64,000 nucleotides of DNA from Archegozetes longisetosus (GCA_018873245.2 JAEMBT020000002.1:7414001-7478000), one strand, 5' to 3'. Counted from the first letter of the stretch, positions 39,937-51,263 are shown. A program made the numbers and translations. Notes: generated by a model not told the origin, from the sequence alone.

Positions 39937-40348
39937 ATTGTTTTGACAAATCAAGAGTATATCGATGTATAATCATTTATGTAAAAATTGTAAATTATTT
40001 GCTAATGTCTTGTAATCAAAATGGATTTTAGGTGACTGTCATCATTGAAAACTTTCGAAATCTCAGTTTTTAAATTTGTATAAATAAAATCAATTCGATG
40101 TCTTTTTGCAATAGATATACAATTGATCTGAAACTTAATGCAAATGTAAATAAAATAAATTTAGAATTGATCTATGAAATGACTTTTATTAACATTAAAA
40201 ATGTATTTTTAACTTTCAATATCTAATTAATGATGACCAGAAAATGTCATGAAATATACTTAACTTATTTAATATAAAGCTGACATTAGGTGGACAATTC
40301 AAGTTAAGTTTATCATATGAACTTGATTGAATTAAAATATAAATAATC
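39937..40348. other. Convergent intergenic region, nocturnin/POLDIP2
   Basis: Contains poly(A) signals for nocturnin (AATAAA at 40083 and near 40148). Nothing else recognised. Confidence 0.6.
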
Positions 40349-42087
40349 TTAAGTGTTCGCATTTGGCGAACTTGATTGTGAATCATGTTTACTTTCCAAA
40401 GTGAACGGAGGAATACGACAGTCAAATGTACTTCCGTCTTCACGTTCCATTTTGAAAGTTCCCCTATTTTTTCAATCAAAATTATCAAATTATTATCATT
40501 CGTAAGAGACTTTTAACTGTTGTAAATCGGTTTAAAATAGTCAGAACTGACCACATGTGACCGCTTGGGGCCTGTAGACTAACATGACTACTATATTGAA
40601 AGGCAGGAAAAGATTTGGACAAAACTGGTTCCTAAACACAAAATGTTGCAATTAGTCAATAGGTGTAGAAATCAATTTAATTCATACCTGTCCCACAACA
40701 CCTCTTCCTCTAACAGTTTCTAAAGTTCCAGATAAGCTAAATATTCTCCAATGCCTTTCACGCAACTGGACAGCTAATTCTCCTAAATTTTCGAGTCTAA
40801 TGCAATATCTCCACTAAAAATTACAAATTCAATATTAAAACCAAACTTCAAATTGAATGAATGAGTTACGAAGTGAAGCGTGAGTACAAACCCAATAAAC
40901 ATTAGTATTTTGTGAGTTACGACATCCCATATAAAATGGTATAACAGTTACACGAATATTTTCAGTCGTTTCTTTGTGTACATCAGACAATTCAAGCCAC
41001 GGATGATTCTTCTCCTGCCAAGCTCTCAACGTCTCTCTTGGACTATAAGGCGGATCTTTCTCTGGGTCCAACATCAAGAACTTATCGAAGAGTTCGTGTT
41101 GAATTGGTTGCTTCTCAGTACTAGTATATGGAAGTATGTCCTCATGTGCCACATAGTCCAGTCCTGGAATCGCATATAATGATCTACTATTTTCTTGGTT
41201 GCCTAAAAACGTCACTGCCTCTGTCTGTGTCCGCTATCAATTGAAAAATTAGTTTAAAAACGTTAATCAAAATGTTTGTGTCATCAGTAGTTCAGTATTT
41301 TTGCGAAATAAATCATTAGTAGTTTCTGTTTGAATTTGTTTGTCGACAACATTGCTGCAGATCGTGCTGAACAACGCTCTATAAGTGTGAGTTATGTTAG
41401 GCCTAACTGTAAACTAACTGAACTAACGTGAGAAAATGAAAAGACAAAATTGAAATAAGCTTAGGTAATATTACATCAAAGTTGGATATTGGCAACAGAG
41501 ATTGAGCATTGATTGCAAAAGTACTAATCTTGAACTGCGTATAGAGCAAAAGCTAAAAATATAAAGACTGACCACAAATGGACAATCTCTCGAGTCGATG
41601 AGAACTTGATAATAGGTATGCGAGTGTCCCTTCACTTCACGACCAACTGTGTTAAACCCAGCACTACTTTCTTCACTCGTCCTGTCCAATTCATAGATAG
41701 GCATTGAATTAATAAATACAATAACTACTGACTAGATTTAAACCTATTATTATTCTTGTGGTTGACATCTCTGTCGTAAACTCTTGCCATCCATGGGAAT
41801 AGAGTTACGCCACGATATCCGAAGACTCGATGCAGAAAGAGTTGCCCAGTTTCGTATTTGCCCTCCAATTTCGGTGTCTCTAGTCTTCCCACTTCTGCCA
41901 ACCTATTAATAAAAACTATTCGATATATTAAATAACATCATGCCATGTTAGACCTGGTGAAGTGCTGTGAATGACGCCAAGACATCTTCGACACATTGAA
42001 AGGCATCAAAATGAATGATTCGAATAATTGGGAAGAAATGCGAATTTGTTTCAATAGACAAATCGACATCATTTTCGTCGGTATCAT
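40349..42087 (-). CDS. POLDIP2: POLDIP2, intact copy, 7 exons, about 354 aa
   Basis: Exons on the minus strand: 42087-41954, 41902-41744, 41681-41573, 41233-40892, 40813-40688, 40631-40552, 40463-40349; all in phase. POLDIP2 (PDIP38) interacts with DNA polymerase delta/PCNA and is also mitochondrial. Exon 1 encodes a basic, mostly acid-free leader (LLKQIRISSQLF, then SWRHSQHFTR) that looks like a mitochondrial presequence. Exon 2 holds the YccV-like domain (KYETGQLFLHRVFGYRGVTL). Exon 4 carries the polymerase-partner region and the start of the ApaG-like domain (YAIPGLDYVAHEDILPYTST, WQEKNHPWLELSDVH, TTENIRVTVIPFYMG). Exons 5-7 complete it (RERHWRIFSLSGTLETVRGR, SSHVSLQAPSGHMW, FDCRIPPFTLES). 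Introns are mostly 51-88 bp. Exon 1 also has a long open frame in another phase, which splice phase rules out. It is the centromere-unplaced left copy of a tandem duplication. Confidence 0.95.
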
Positions 42088-43681
42088 GTCTTAAAACTGT
42101 GTTTATTTATTTCATCATCAATTCAATAAAATGGCACTAATTTATGACTTTCAAGTGTAACAGATGGCGATATCTTACAACTACTCCTCAACTTTCACAA
42201 CGTTTAAGCTTTAATTCAATTCAATTGTTATCATTTCAATTATAAATAGTTTTCAAACTTTTTGATTAATTATTCCGATGAAGAAAATAATAAATGACAG
42301 CAGTTATAAAACATTTACTTATAGTTTAGGTCACTTAAGAACTAATTCAAATGTAATATATTTGAGAACACTTTAAGTCTATTTATAAGTATTGAGTTTG
42401 TTGTAGAGGAGAACCGGAAATGTCTGTCACTCATAATCGAAATCTGTTGCTTCAAATAAAAAACTTGTATTATTTGTGTAAATGCCACACGTTTTACCTA
42501 ATAATCGTTACAAATAGGTTAAAAATAAATCTCAATTCAAGTTCAAAACTATTACAAAACAAGTTTTGATCGATTATGTACAGTATTGTAATTTATTTTT
42601 GAGACGCCCTATACAACTCACATTAATTCCTTAGTTAAATAATATGTACTTTACTGACCTGCACTATTCATATCAAACTTTCAACTTATGGAAACTTTGA
42701 TTTTCATTAAAAAAGTATCTATTAAAACACGTACTTTTCATAAACGAACAATGACTTTAATATTGAATTAAAGAGCTCGAATTGCTTGAATGAAAACTTT
42801 GAACAGCTAATTGCTATCAAGAAATATTGTATAAAACGATGTGCGGCTTACTTGAGATTTATATGTGCATAAATGAATTCTTGTTTAATACTTATTGAAT
42901 TGAGAAAAGTTATATTTTTTACTATTAATATAAGTTGTACGAAAGATTGCATACAGTGTCTAAAAATGAAATCTCAACATTGTACAACTTTAATCGAAAT
43001 GAATGTGGTGCGCATGATAATTTGATAATTTGATACTTTGTGAACCCACTCTCATCTTATCACTTCGCTGCTAATGTACTGTATTGTATGTATAACTTTT
43101 GCATGACTTAATCATATAAAACAACTTTAAGATACAAATCTCATTGTTTAGAGTTTTATTAATCTGGATTTTAATATTCGAATAAGTTTTTGTGCATATA
43201 TTCAATCGATAGAGTAAAACATTTGATTGTAAAGAAAAGTTTGAGTTATACAATAGAATAAATTATGACCACAGTTAGGAAGGTGTAAGAATTTTTTGTA
43301 AGTTATGAAACATTCCCGTCGATATATCATATGAATAAAGATAAACATTTGATTAATCATACCATTATTTCTATTAATCAATAAAAAGTATAGGGCATGT
43401 CTCGAAACTTATAAAACTTACATTTTCCCAACTATATTCATGACAAAATATAAGTTTGGATTTGATGGCTTATAAGTTGAAAGTTAAAGTATTGCTTATC
43501 AATTCTGTAGTGAAATTAAAAGTAAAAAATTGATTATCAGAGTGAGAGTACTCCAAAAGATTAACATTGCAAGTTAGGTTAGATTTGGTTGGGCTAGGTT
43601 AGGTTAGGTTGGATTAGGTCGGGATAGGTTATGAGATGTTAGATTGTAAAAAGAGGTATTGAAAAACCAGTATTTTTGATG
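42088..43681. other. Spacer between POLDIP2 and TANGO2, copy 1
   Basis: Nearly identical to 55828-57448. No gene. It holds the GGTTA-rich tract at 43571-43630. The small ORFs in it occur in both copies simply because the DNA is duplicated. Confidence 0.7.
43571..43630. repeat. Degenerate (TTAGG)-like tract, copy 1
   Basis: Seven or more TTAGG/TTGGG/TTAGA variants, for example GGCTAGGTTAGGTTAGGTTG. TTAGG is the arthropod telomere unit; here it is interstitial and duplicated with its surroundings. Confidence 0.7.
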
Positions 43682-46600
43682 CTATAGCCGTGAATGAAAA
43701 GGTGTATTGTTATGTTGTAAATTGAATGTAAGTCTAGTGTTGATCCAATCACTATGGTTTATTTGTTGAATAGGTTCTTGCATAGTTCTCTCAACATAAT
43801 CAACATTCCCTTTTGCATCAATCAAAATAATTGATTGAGTCCTACGTTATAGATAAACAAAATTAATGTAAGAACTACTCTAATAGTAACGCTGTGGGGA
43901 AAAGAAAGTACACAGTGAAAAATTAAATTTTTTGTAACATGATTAACATCAATTTATGAAAAACACCAAATATGATATATTTCCTTAATGTTGAAACTCA
44001 GGGGAATCGATTAAACATGTAATGATTTTTACTATCATTAATTAAAAAGAGTTGTGGAATCAACTCATGAGAGGTTTAGAAAACAAGTCGTTTAATTTTG
44101 CTTATTGCATAAGGAGAGAGGAAAGTCTTTTGCTATGAATCACTTTGTAGATGAAGGGAAAAATTGAAAAGTTACTCATCAGATAATAAAGAACATTGAG
44201 GATCGAAAGACGACAAAAAGAAAGGTCGTACTTGTCGGAAACTAGTGGTCATGACGAAATCTAAACTAAGACGATTGGAAATTGACTTTAATCAAAATGA
44301 TAAGATCTCTGTAAAATCTGCCTTAAGAAAGTACAAATGTGATTGCAAGACTATTAGATATTGGCTTAGAAATCTTCATATTAGGAGATATATAGAAAGA
44401 AAAAAGCTTCAAAGTATACCACAATTCAAGAAATTGTGGTAAGAAGGCAATACCGTCGATACTATTGAGAGTTTCGCACATTAGATTTTATCATAGATGA
44501 CGAGAGATATTGTTCACTCTCAGGAACTTATAATGGCAGCTTTTTCTCTCCATCGCCTTTAAAGACTCTGAATGAAGTAAAATTCAAATCACAAGAGAAA
44601 CACGAGCCTAAAGCAGTGTTTTGAGTTGCAAGTTCACAGAAAGGGATCTCAAAACCCTACTTCAGGGGTAGTGGACTTGCCATCAATCAAAAGATCTATC
44701 AGAAAGAATATTTGACAAAAAGGTTGTTGCCGTATATTGAAACATATCATAATCAAGATAATCACATCTATTGGCCAGACAAAGCTTGTTCGCAGTATGC
44801 CAATGATATAATTAAAGTGTTAAATAGTAAAAATGTGCATTTTGTTGATAAGTACTATAATCCTACAAATATCCTTCAATATCGCCCTATTGGGGATTTT
44901 TGGATGACTTTCTGGAAAAGTTTAAAACAATGGTTGGAGAGCTGAAGACTTATTGCAGCTCAAAGGTCAAAAATAAAATAATATATTGTTTAAAGAGAAT
45001 TAACCAGAAAGTTGTCCAAAGAGCTATGGCTTCTATTAAGAAACAATTTAGAAAATACACATATGAAAGACCTTTTGCAGTTTGTCACTAACTTAAATTT
45101 TCGCAAGACTTTTAGAGAATACTGTTGTTAATTTGCAAATTAATAAATTAAAAACTTAATGAAAATAATAAGTTACGTGCTGTGTACTTTTACTTTCCCA
45201 CTGCGTTATTAGTGAGGTACTGCTAATTCATGCCTCGATCCAAACAACAGATTAGGCATTTTCACGTAAACTGAGCTCAACTTTCTTAAGTGTTCTTCAT
45301 TAAATCCATGCCCATCTTTAAGTAATTGACTGTCTGGAAAGTATCTGTTATAATATTTTAATTGTTAACTACATTTCAACAATATGATCAAAATCTCGTG
45401 GTGAAACTAGTAATTATCGAGAGTGTACAAGTACCCCAACTCAAATCTGTCGCTAACTTCATTCAAAAACTTTTATATTTTTCAATAAGAAATTTTCTTA
45501 ATTTCTTATGATGACTACGAAAGAATAAGGTAAAAATACTGAATAATTGAATTTTATAGGTAAATAACAATAGGTTTTAAGTCAATCGGAAAAGTGTTTA
45601 TTCAATTTGAAACTATGCACCTACAATCGAAATTTTCTAGCTTCACCACTACCTTTAAGGGTAGAGCTCACTCTCTATCTTCAGTCATCATTGTGAAGAG
45701 TTGATTGACAAGATTTTCTTTATTTTTAGTTTTGTGATTGTTGACTAAGATTTCAGTGAATCTTCTTTTGGAGATTTGAACCTTTTTCCAGGGCTCGTTT
45801 GGTAAACTATTTCCAAACACAAATACTCCTACGATTTTCAATTAAATATTGATAAATTAAGAAAATTTAGCTGAACAATCTCTAAAATTGTAACCTGGAT
45901 CTAGAAGACGAGGTCGAAGACTTTGATCCAAATTTGTGAAATAAGAGGCTACAACGTGATTATTTGGTTGTCTAAACATTTAAATTAAACGTCAATTTTA
46001 CCAGTCAAACAGGAAAACATAAGAAAAATATAGAAAGCTGTGAAATTCTACATAGAATATTAGAAATATTATTCTATGCTTCAATAATTACAAAAATACA
46101 AACTTTATATCAATTGTAACTAAAATAAATCCATCGAAATCGTTCGATTGCATCGCAATATTGTTCAAATAAGTAAATCCATCGCAATCGTTTAATAAAT
46201 AATTAACACAAAGAAATCCTAAAAGAAGCATTTGTTAGTGAAGTACTTAAAAGCTTAATAATTATTGATAACAAAAGATAAACTTGGTTATTATGTCAAC
46301 CTCCTTGTCACACACATTCACTTGTTTCAAAATTTGGCTTTTAATTTGTTTTGATTACTATATTAAGTATTCTATAAGTTTGTTAAAATCTAATACAATT
46401 TAGTCTGATGTAAAGTATTACACGACAATTGATCACCTTCGGTTACTATAGAGAATTATGAAGTGTTTAAGTGTAATTAATGTAAAGCATTACTGATTGA
46501 GTGTGGATTAGTTAGGATAGTTAGACAGTATCATATAGACCTTAGAATTACTGAAAGTAGTTTTAGTCTTACTATAGACCTTAGAATTACTGACAAGATT

Positions 46601-47267
46601 GAGTCTTGTAGTAAAATGCAGCATTGCTTAGAGCAATGTATACTCCTTACCATAGTTTGAGTTTAATACAAAAGAGAGCAGTCGCAATGCTAAAGATTGC
46701 AGTTAGATCATGACGAATTAGTTAATCTAATTGATAGATTTGACTTATCTTACAAGTTTGACAAGTGCGAGTTTCAGTTAGATATGAATTATTAATTCGA
46801 CAAGTGAGTATATGAATAATGGATATTATTCTAAATACCTCTTGGCTTTTTGTTTTCAATATTCTGATCTAATGGCTTGAGAACATTCAATAGAGCCGCA
46901 ACTTTACCACTTGTATTCATAGCAAGCCATGTTCCACCTTCTTTTCCTGTTTCGTAGTCCATACCTGAAATCGTATTTCATATCGATTTAATATTTTTTA
47001 TTACAGTTGTTGAAGAATTTATTTCAAATTCAAATACTTCTAAAATAAGTTCAGTAACAGAAGTTTAATGATATTCGAAAAAACAGACATGAATAAGAAA
47101 TTGGAGAGAAATATGTGAAACTTACCTCCAACAACATTAGGATGTTGTTCCCAAAAGTGACACTGGCGACTTGGACGCAGAAAAAATTCATCTCTAATAC
47201 TTGCAACTACTAGGCAATATTCGTCATGACGAGGATTGGGATTTGTAAAAATGAATAACATGCACAT
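43682..47267 (-). CDS. TANGO2: TANGO2, copy 1, 7 exons, about 295 aa
   Basis: Exons on the minus strand: 47267-47126, 46964-46839, 46218-46104, 45971-45895, 45828-45672, 45344-45234, 43841-43682; phases agree. TANGO2 (NRDE superfamily) is linked to Golgi/ER organisation and to mitochondrial lipid or haem handling; its reaction is not settled. Seen: MCMLFIF start, [48 protein letters not shown], the [17 protein letters not shown] segment, and the C-terminal [20 protein letters not shown]. The usual NRDE motif reads IRDE. The last intron uses a GC donor (TCGAG|GCATGA), the only choice that keeps frame, and contains a complete 1.3-kb Tc1/mariner element that copy 2 lacks. Length is close to human TANGO2 (276 aa). 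Open throughout; expression depends on splicing the enlarged intron. Confidence 0.92.
43889..45206 (+). mobile_element. Tc1/mariner-type element with TA target-site duplication
   Basis: 1318 bp flanked by TA (43887-43888 and 45207-45208). Terminal inverted repeats, including the TA, match at 24 of 29 positions: TAACGCTGTGGGG at the left, TAACGCAGTGGGA at the right, both running into AAAGTACACAG or AAAAGTACACAG. Copy 2 of the duplication keeps the empty site (ATAGTATTAG near 57650), so the borders are certain. It encodes a broken transposase, listed separately. Confidence 0.95.
44245..45091 (+). pseudogene. Defective Tc1/mariner (IS630-like) transposase
   Basis: Fragments lie in two frames. 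A helix-turn-helix-like N-terminus (44245-44442) is followed by an IIDDERYC segment carrying a first catalytic Asp. Next comes [15 protein letters not shown] with the second Asp, then [15 protein letters not shown]. The last part shifts frame near 44900 and ends at 45091. Related transposases usually read RPIEDFW with an acidic residue 37 positions after the second Asp; here that position is Gly. An in-frame stop also lies upstream near 44620. It cannot make a working protein as read. Confidence 0.8.
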
Positions 47268-47489
47268 CTTTACATTTGTTTTATATTTCAATCACAACTT
47301 TCAGTAATGACTTGAGTTATAGTAATTTCTGATTTGATTACATACAATTTAAATAAGGAGCAGTTTAACAAAAGTTAAGCCTACTATTTCTAATAGCTGA
47401 CAAGTTTTTAAGACTGCATCCCTCTAAGAATTTAATATAAAAAGTCTTCTTTTATATGAATGAATAGCATTTCTACTTTCTTATATCTA

Positions 47490-48289
47490 GCGAAGTTCGG
47501 TATCGGGATTTACCTTGAAATTTCAGTATAATGGTTAGAAATATTTATTATGTGTGATTAGGGTTCGAAGTGGTATTTCACTTTGAGGTAAAATACCATT
47601 GATACCAGATATAATACGTAATAATACCTTATAGAAAAATACCGTACCTTTGTTATTTTCTAAATTTTAGCGAAACACTTAAAAATAAATTGTAAATTCA
47701 ATCTGAAATTCAAACTAACGAAAGAAACCGTCTTTCGAATCTAAAAGTTGAAAATTTGTTTGCTGTACAAAATGATTTATGCTTTATTGACCCTTTAGAA
47801 GATCTCGAATTAAAATTTGTAGGTTAGACCGAACTTGATACCAAATTAGATTATATCTATCAATTAAATCACGTGAACGAACTATTTGATGATTATGGGC
47901 AAGATTTTATCTTATCGAACCCGTATAATGATGATTGAAAATAAAAAGAGTTAATTTTTATCATATAAAGAAAATATTGTACTATTCTTAGACTTCTTTA
48001 ATAAATAATTGAACGAATTTTAAAAACTTATGTATTAAAGTGATTATACCTTTCATACCGGTATAATATGGTATAATCCCAATTATGATTATACCAAAAA
48101 CCTCGAACTCTATGTGTGATATTATTCCCTTAACTTAAGAACATAACTACTGAAAAATATTAAGATTTTAGCTTTTGATATTTTCCTTCAGTAATTATGG
48201 TCTTAAGATGGGAAAATAATATAAGATATAATATGTATTTATAACTAGGATAACCAAATTTCCACGCAAAACCCGATAGCGAACTTCAC
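47490..48289. mobile_element. MITE, TA-flanked, with about 35-bp terminal inverted repeats
   Basis: The left end GCGAAGTTCGGTATCGGG and the right end (reverse complement) GTGAAGTTCGCTATCGGG are followed by further matching to GAAATTT. Both ends are flanked by TA. The corresponding place in copy 2 (about 59805) lacks it. Of its 800 bp, 554 bp are a second element inserted inside. Confidence 0.85.
47559..48112. mobile_element. hAT-type MITE nested in the 47490 element
   Basis: A perfect 8-bp target-site duplication TGTGTGAT lies at 47551-47558 and 48113-48120. Ends are TAGGGTTCGAAG and, at the right end in reverse complement, TAGAGTTCGAGG. 8-bp duplications and TAG...TTCGA ends are typical of hAT elements. 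No coding capacity. Confidence 0.9.
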
Positions 48290-49410
48290 TACTCATACTT
48301 GAAATAGAAGAATATTGACTTATAGTTTAGATTGGCTTTACTTTGACTTTTTATTGTTGATTGATTCAGTGATGCTAGAATGCACATTAACTTACTAATT
48401 ACTTCTGCCAAAAGTCTTGCTTAATAATTCCTCACAATAATACATTCAATTGATTGAGTCAACAAATTATCATTCGTAAGAGACTTTTAGCTATTGTAAA
48501 TCAGTTTAAAATATTCAGAACTAACCACATGTGACTGCTCGGGGCCTGTAGACTAACATGACTACTATATTGAAAGGCAGGAAAAGATTTGGACAAAACT
48601 GGTTCCTAAACACAAAATGTTACAATTAGTTGATAGATGTAGAAATCAATTTAATTCATACCTGTCCCACAACACCTCTTCCTCTAACAGTTTCTAAAGT
48701 TCCAGATAAGCTAAATATTCTCCAATGCCTTTCACGTAACTGGACAGCTAATTCTCCTAAATTTTCGAGTCTAATGCAATATCTCCACTAAAAATTACAA
48801 ATTCAATATTAAAATTAAACTTCAAATTGAATGAATGAGTTACGAAGATAAGTGACAAAAGTGCTCGTGAGTACAAACCCAATAAACATTAGTATTTTGT
48901 GAGTTACGACATCCCATATAAAATGGTATAACAGTTACACGAATATTTTCAGTCGTTTCTTTGTGTACATCAGACAATTCAAGCCACGGATGATTCTTCT
49001 CCTGCCAGGCTCTCAACGTCTCTCTTGGACTATAGGGCGGATCTTTCTCTGGGTCCAATATCAAGAACTTATCGAAGAGTTCGTGTTGAATTGGTTGCTT
49101 CTCAGTACTAGTATATGGAAGTATGTCCTCATGTGCCACATAGTCCAGTCCTGGAATCGCATATAATGATCTACTACTTTCTTGGCTGCTTAAAAACATC
49201 ACTGTCACTGTCTATATTCGCTATCATCAATTCAAAAATTAATTTACAAAACGCTAATCAGAAATATGTCTCAGTCATCAATAGTTCAGTATTTTTGCGA
49301 ATCTTAATCATTATTAATTTCTGTTTGAATTTTTTGTCGTCAACATTGCTGCAGATCGTGCTGAACAACACTCTGCAAGTTTAAGTTATGTTAGGTATAA
49401 CTTTAAAATA

Positions 49411-49917
49411 AGAGAGGTATGAATTATAAAAGTGGAGCTCAAGTAAAATGTTGCCTTTAGATGATTGCTATCTGTTAATAGAAACAAATAATAACAATTA
49501 TATCAGCCAATGCCTTCTTAATCAATTGATAAATTGAATTAAAAATTAGCATTTTTGGCATACAATTTAAAGATATCTTTTAAATACCTAAAGCATACTT
49601 TCTTGTAAAACAGCATAAAATTTAAGTCTTAGAAAGTTGTTATAACTTCAAGATATCATGTGATTTATTGCTTACGGTCAAAATAAAATCTTTCTAGGTC
49701 TTTTCAATTTTATGCTGTCTTACAAGAAAGTACGCTTTAGGTATGTAAAAGATACCTGTAAATTGTATGTTGAAAATGCTGATTTTTAATTCAATTTATT
49801 AATTGATTAAGAAGGCATTGACTGATATAATTGTTATTATTTGTTTCTATTAACAGATAGCTATCATCTAATGGCAACCTTTTACTTGAGCTCCACTTTT
49901 ATATTTCATACCTCTCT
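49411..49917. mobile_element. Foldback MITE in POLDIP2 copy 2 intron 3
   Basis: Almost the whole 507 bp is an imperfect palindrome: AGAGAGGTATGAATTATAAA and the following GTGGAGCTCAAG are mirrored at the right end. TA flanks both sides. Copy 1 lacks it at the equivalent place (about 41405-41420). Confidence 0.9.
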
Positions 49918-50174
49918 TAGTAAATGTATTAACGCGAGGAAACGAATTAAAAGATAAAATTGAAATAAGCTTAGGTAATATTACATCAAAGCTGGATATT
50001 GGCAACAGAGATTGAGCATTGATTGCAAAAGTACTAATCTTGAACTGCGTATAGAATAAAAGCTAAAAATATAAAGACTGACCACAAACGCACAATCCCT
50101 CGAGTCGATGAGAACTTGATAATAGGTATGCGAGTGTCCTTTCACTTCACGGATAACTGTGCTAAACTCGGCGA

Positions 50175-51263
50175 TAGTGGTGCACACACTCGACACTCTC
50201 ACTTACGCTCGGTCGGAAACTAGCGCTCGGCCCTTGCGCTAACGCTTGGGAAAAATGAAACGTTCGGCGTTCACTTTTTCGAGGCGCTCGAGCGCCGGGC
50301 GTTTGCTGAGCGTCGAGTCAGCGAAGTTCATTAATTGAAATGCTTTTTCAACACAAAATTTATTTTATTTGAGCTGTAATTTTATCTGTATATAAATTTC
50401 ATAAATACGATACTGATTGAAAACCATTCAAACAGATACTTCAGTATAAAAGCCTATCTCATATAAATGAAATGCTTATATTGAAGGTATGCAAACACAT
50501 TTAGTTTCAGGTTCAAAAAGTCGTTAAATACACAGTAAATATTTGACCTTTAATACAGATTGTAAATCCCCGGGGGTAAAGGTTCATAAGGATATGATAG
50601 AAAAGTCTGATCAAAATCTTTACAGCTTTCTCATACTTTACAATACATGTATTGGTATATCAATTTATAATAGCAGTTTTCAGTTATATTTAATGGAATG
50701 ATTTATTTTTACATTCAGACGAATTACAGGAACAATTTTCTGTATATGTGATATGATTTTTCTTACATGGACACAAACGCATACATTCTCCTTTACAGTT
50801 GCAGATGTTATAACTTTCATGATATGTTATTTCTCGAGCTCTCTGTCTACTTTTAGAAGCAGAGGTTCCCGAATCATAGTGTTTTTTAAACTAACATTTT
50901 GCAGAAATTACTGAATATTTGAGCAAATGTTTGACATTCAGGCAACAAGTGTTTCCAGCGAACAAATATTTTCTAAAGCGGGTGATGTAATAATTTTATC
51001 ACTAAAAAGCAAAACAGACTGTCCAACGGTTTTATACAATCGATAATGTGTGACAATTCTGTTTAAATTCTTTAAAACAAAATAAGTCATAAATTTTTGT
51101 GTAAAAATTTATATTTAGTCAAAAGTAACTTTTTGCATTAAAAAAATATCTATACTGTATTTCTAATATGGAAAAATACGTGCTAAGATTTGACGCTCAA
51201 CGCTTGCTCTCGGCGCTCATGCTCACCACCGAGCACCAAACGCTCGAGCTTTGAGCATCACTG
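50175..51263 (+). mobile_element. hAT remnant with GC-rich CGCTC-repeat termini
   Basis: Ends TAGTGGTGC (50175-50183) and, reverse complement, CAGTGATGC (51255-51263) are hAT-like. About 150 bp inside the left end and 80 bp inside the right end are dense in CGCTCG/GAGCG motifs and much richer in GC than the surroundings. A frame at 50942-51043 reads ATSVSSEQIFSKAGDVII, the start of the hAT C-terminal dimerisation domain, then stops. No clear 8-bp duplication; about 75 bp of host sequence at the site is gone. Confidence 0.75.

Larger units (their letters stand above)
40493..48466. repeat. Tandem duplication, copy 1 (POLDIP2-TANGO2 unit)
   Basis: Aligns with 48467-59989 across coding, intronic and spacer sequence at high identity. 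The left edge lies between POLDIP2 exons 6 and 7, so only this copy has exon 7 (outside the unit). The right edge is GTCAACAAA followed directly by TTATCATTCG, which starts copy 2. Copy-specific insertions: the Tc1/mariner element at 43889 and the MITE at 47490. Confidence 0.95.
47268..48525. other. Spacer between TANGO2 copy 1 and POLDIP2 copy 2
   Basis: Holds the TANGO2 copy 1 upstream region, the nested MITE pair (47490-48289) and the duplication junction at 48466/48467. No gene. Confidence 0.7.

Noticed and set aside
43571-43630. TTAGG-like tract taken as a chromosome end
   Set aside because: Short, degenerate, interstitial, and duplicated with unique flanks on both sides.
45895-46839. 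Initial idea that TANGO2 lacks its second internal segment in both copies
   Set aside because: A 115-bp exon at 46104-46218 ([18 protein letters not shown]) has proper splice sites and restores phase on both sides, with its counterpart at 58551-58665.
47559-47575. GGGTTCGAA-like string resembling a tRNA B box
   Set aside because: It is the terminal repeat of a hAT-type MITE; there is no A box or cloverleaf around it.
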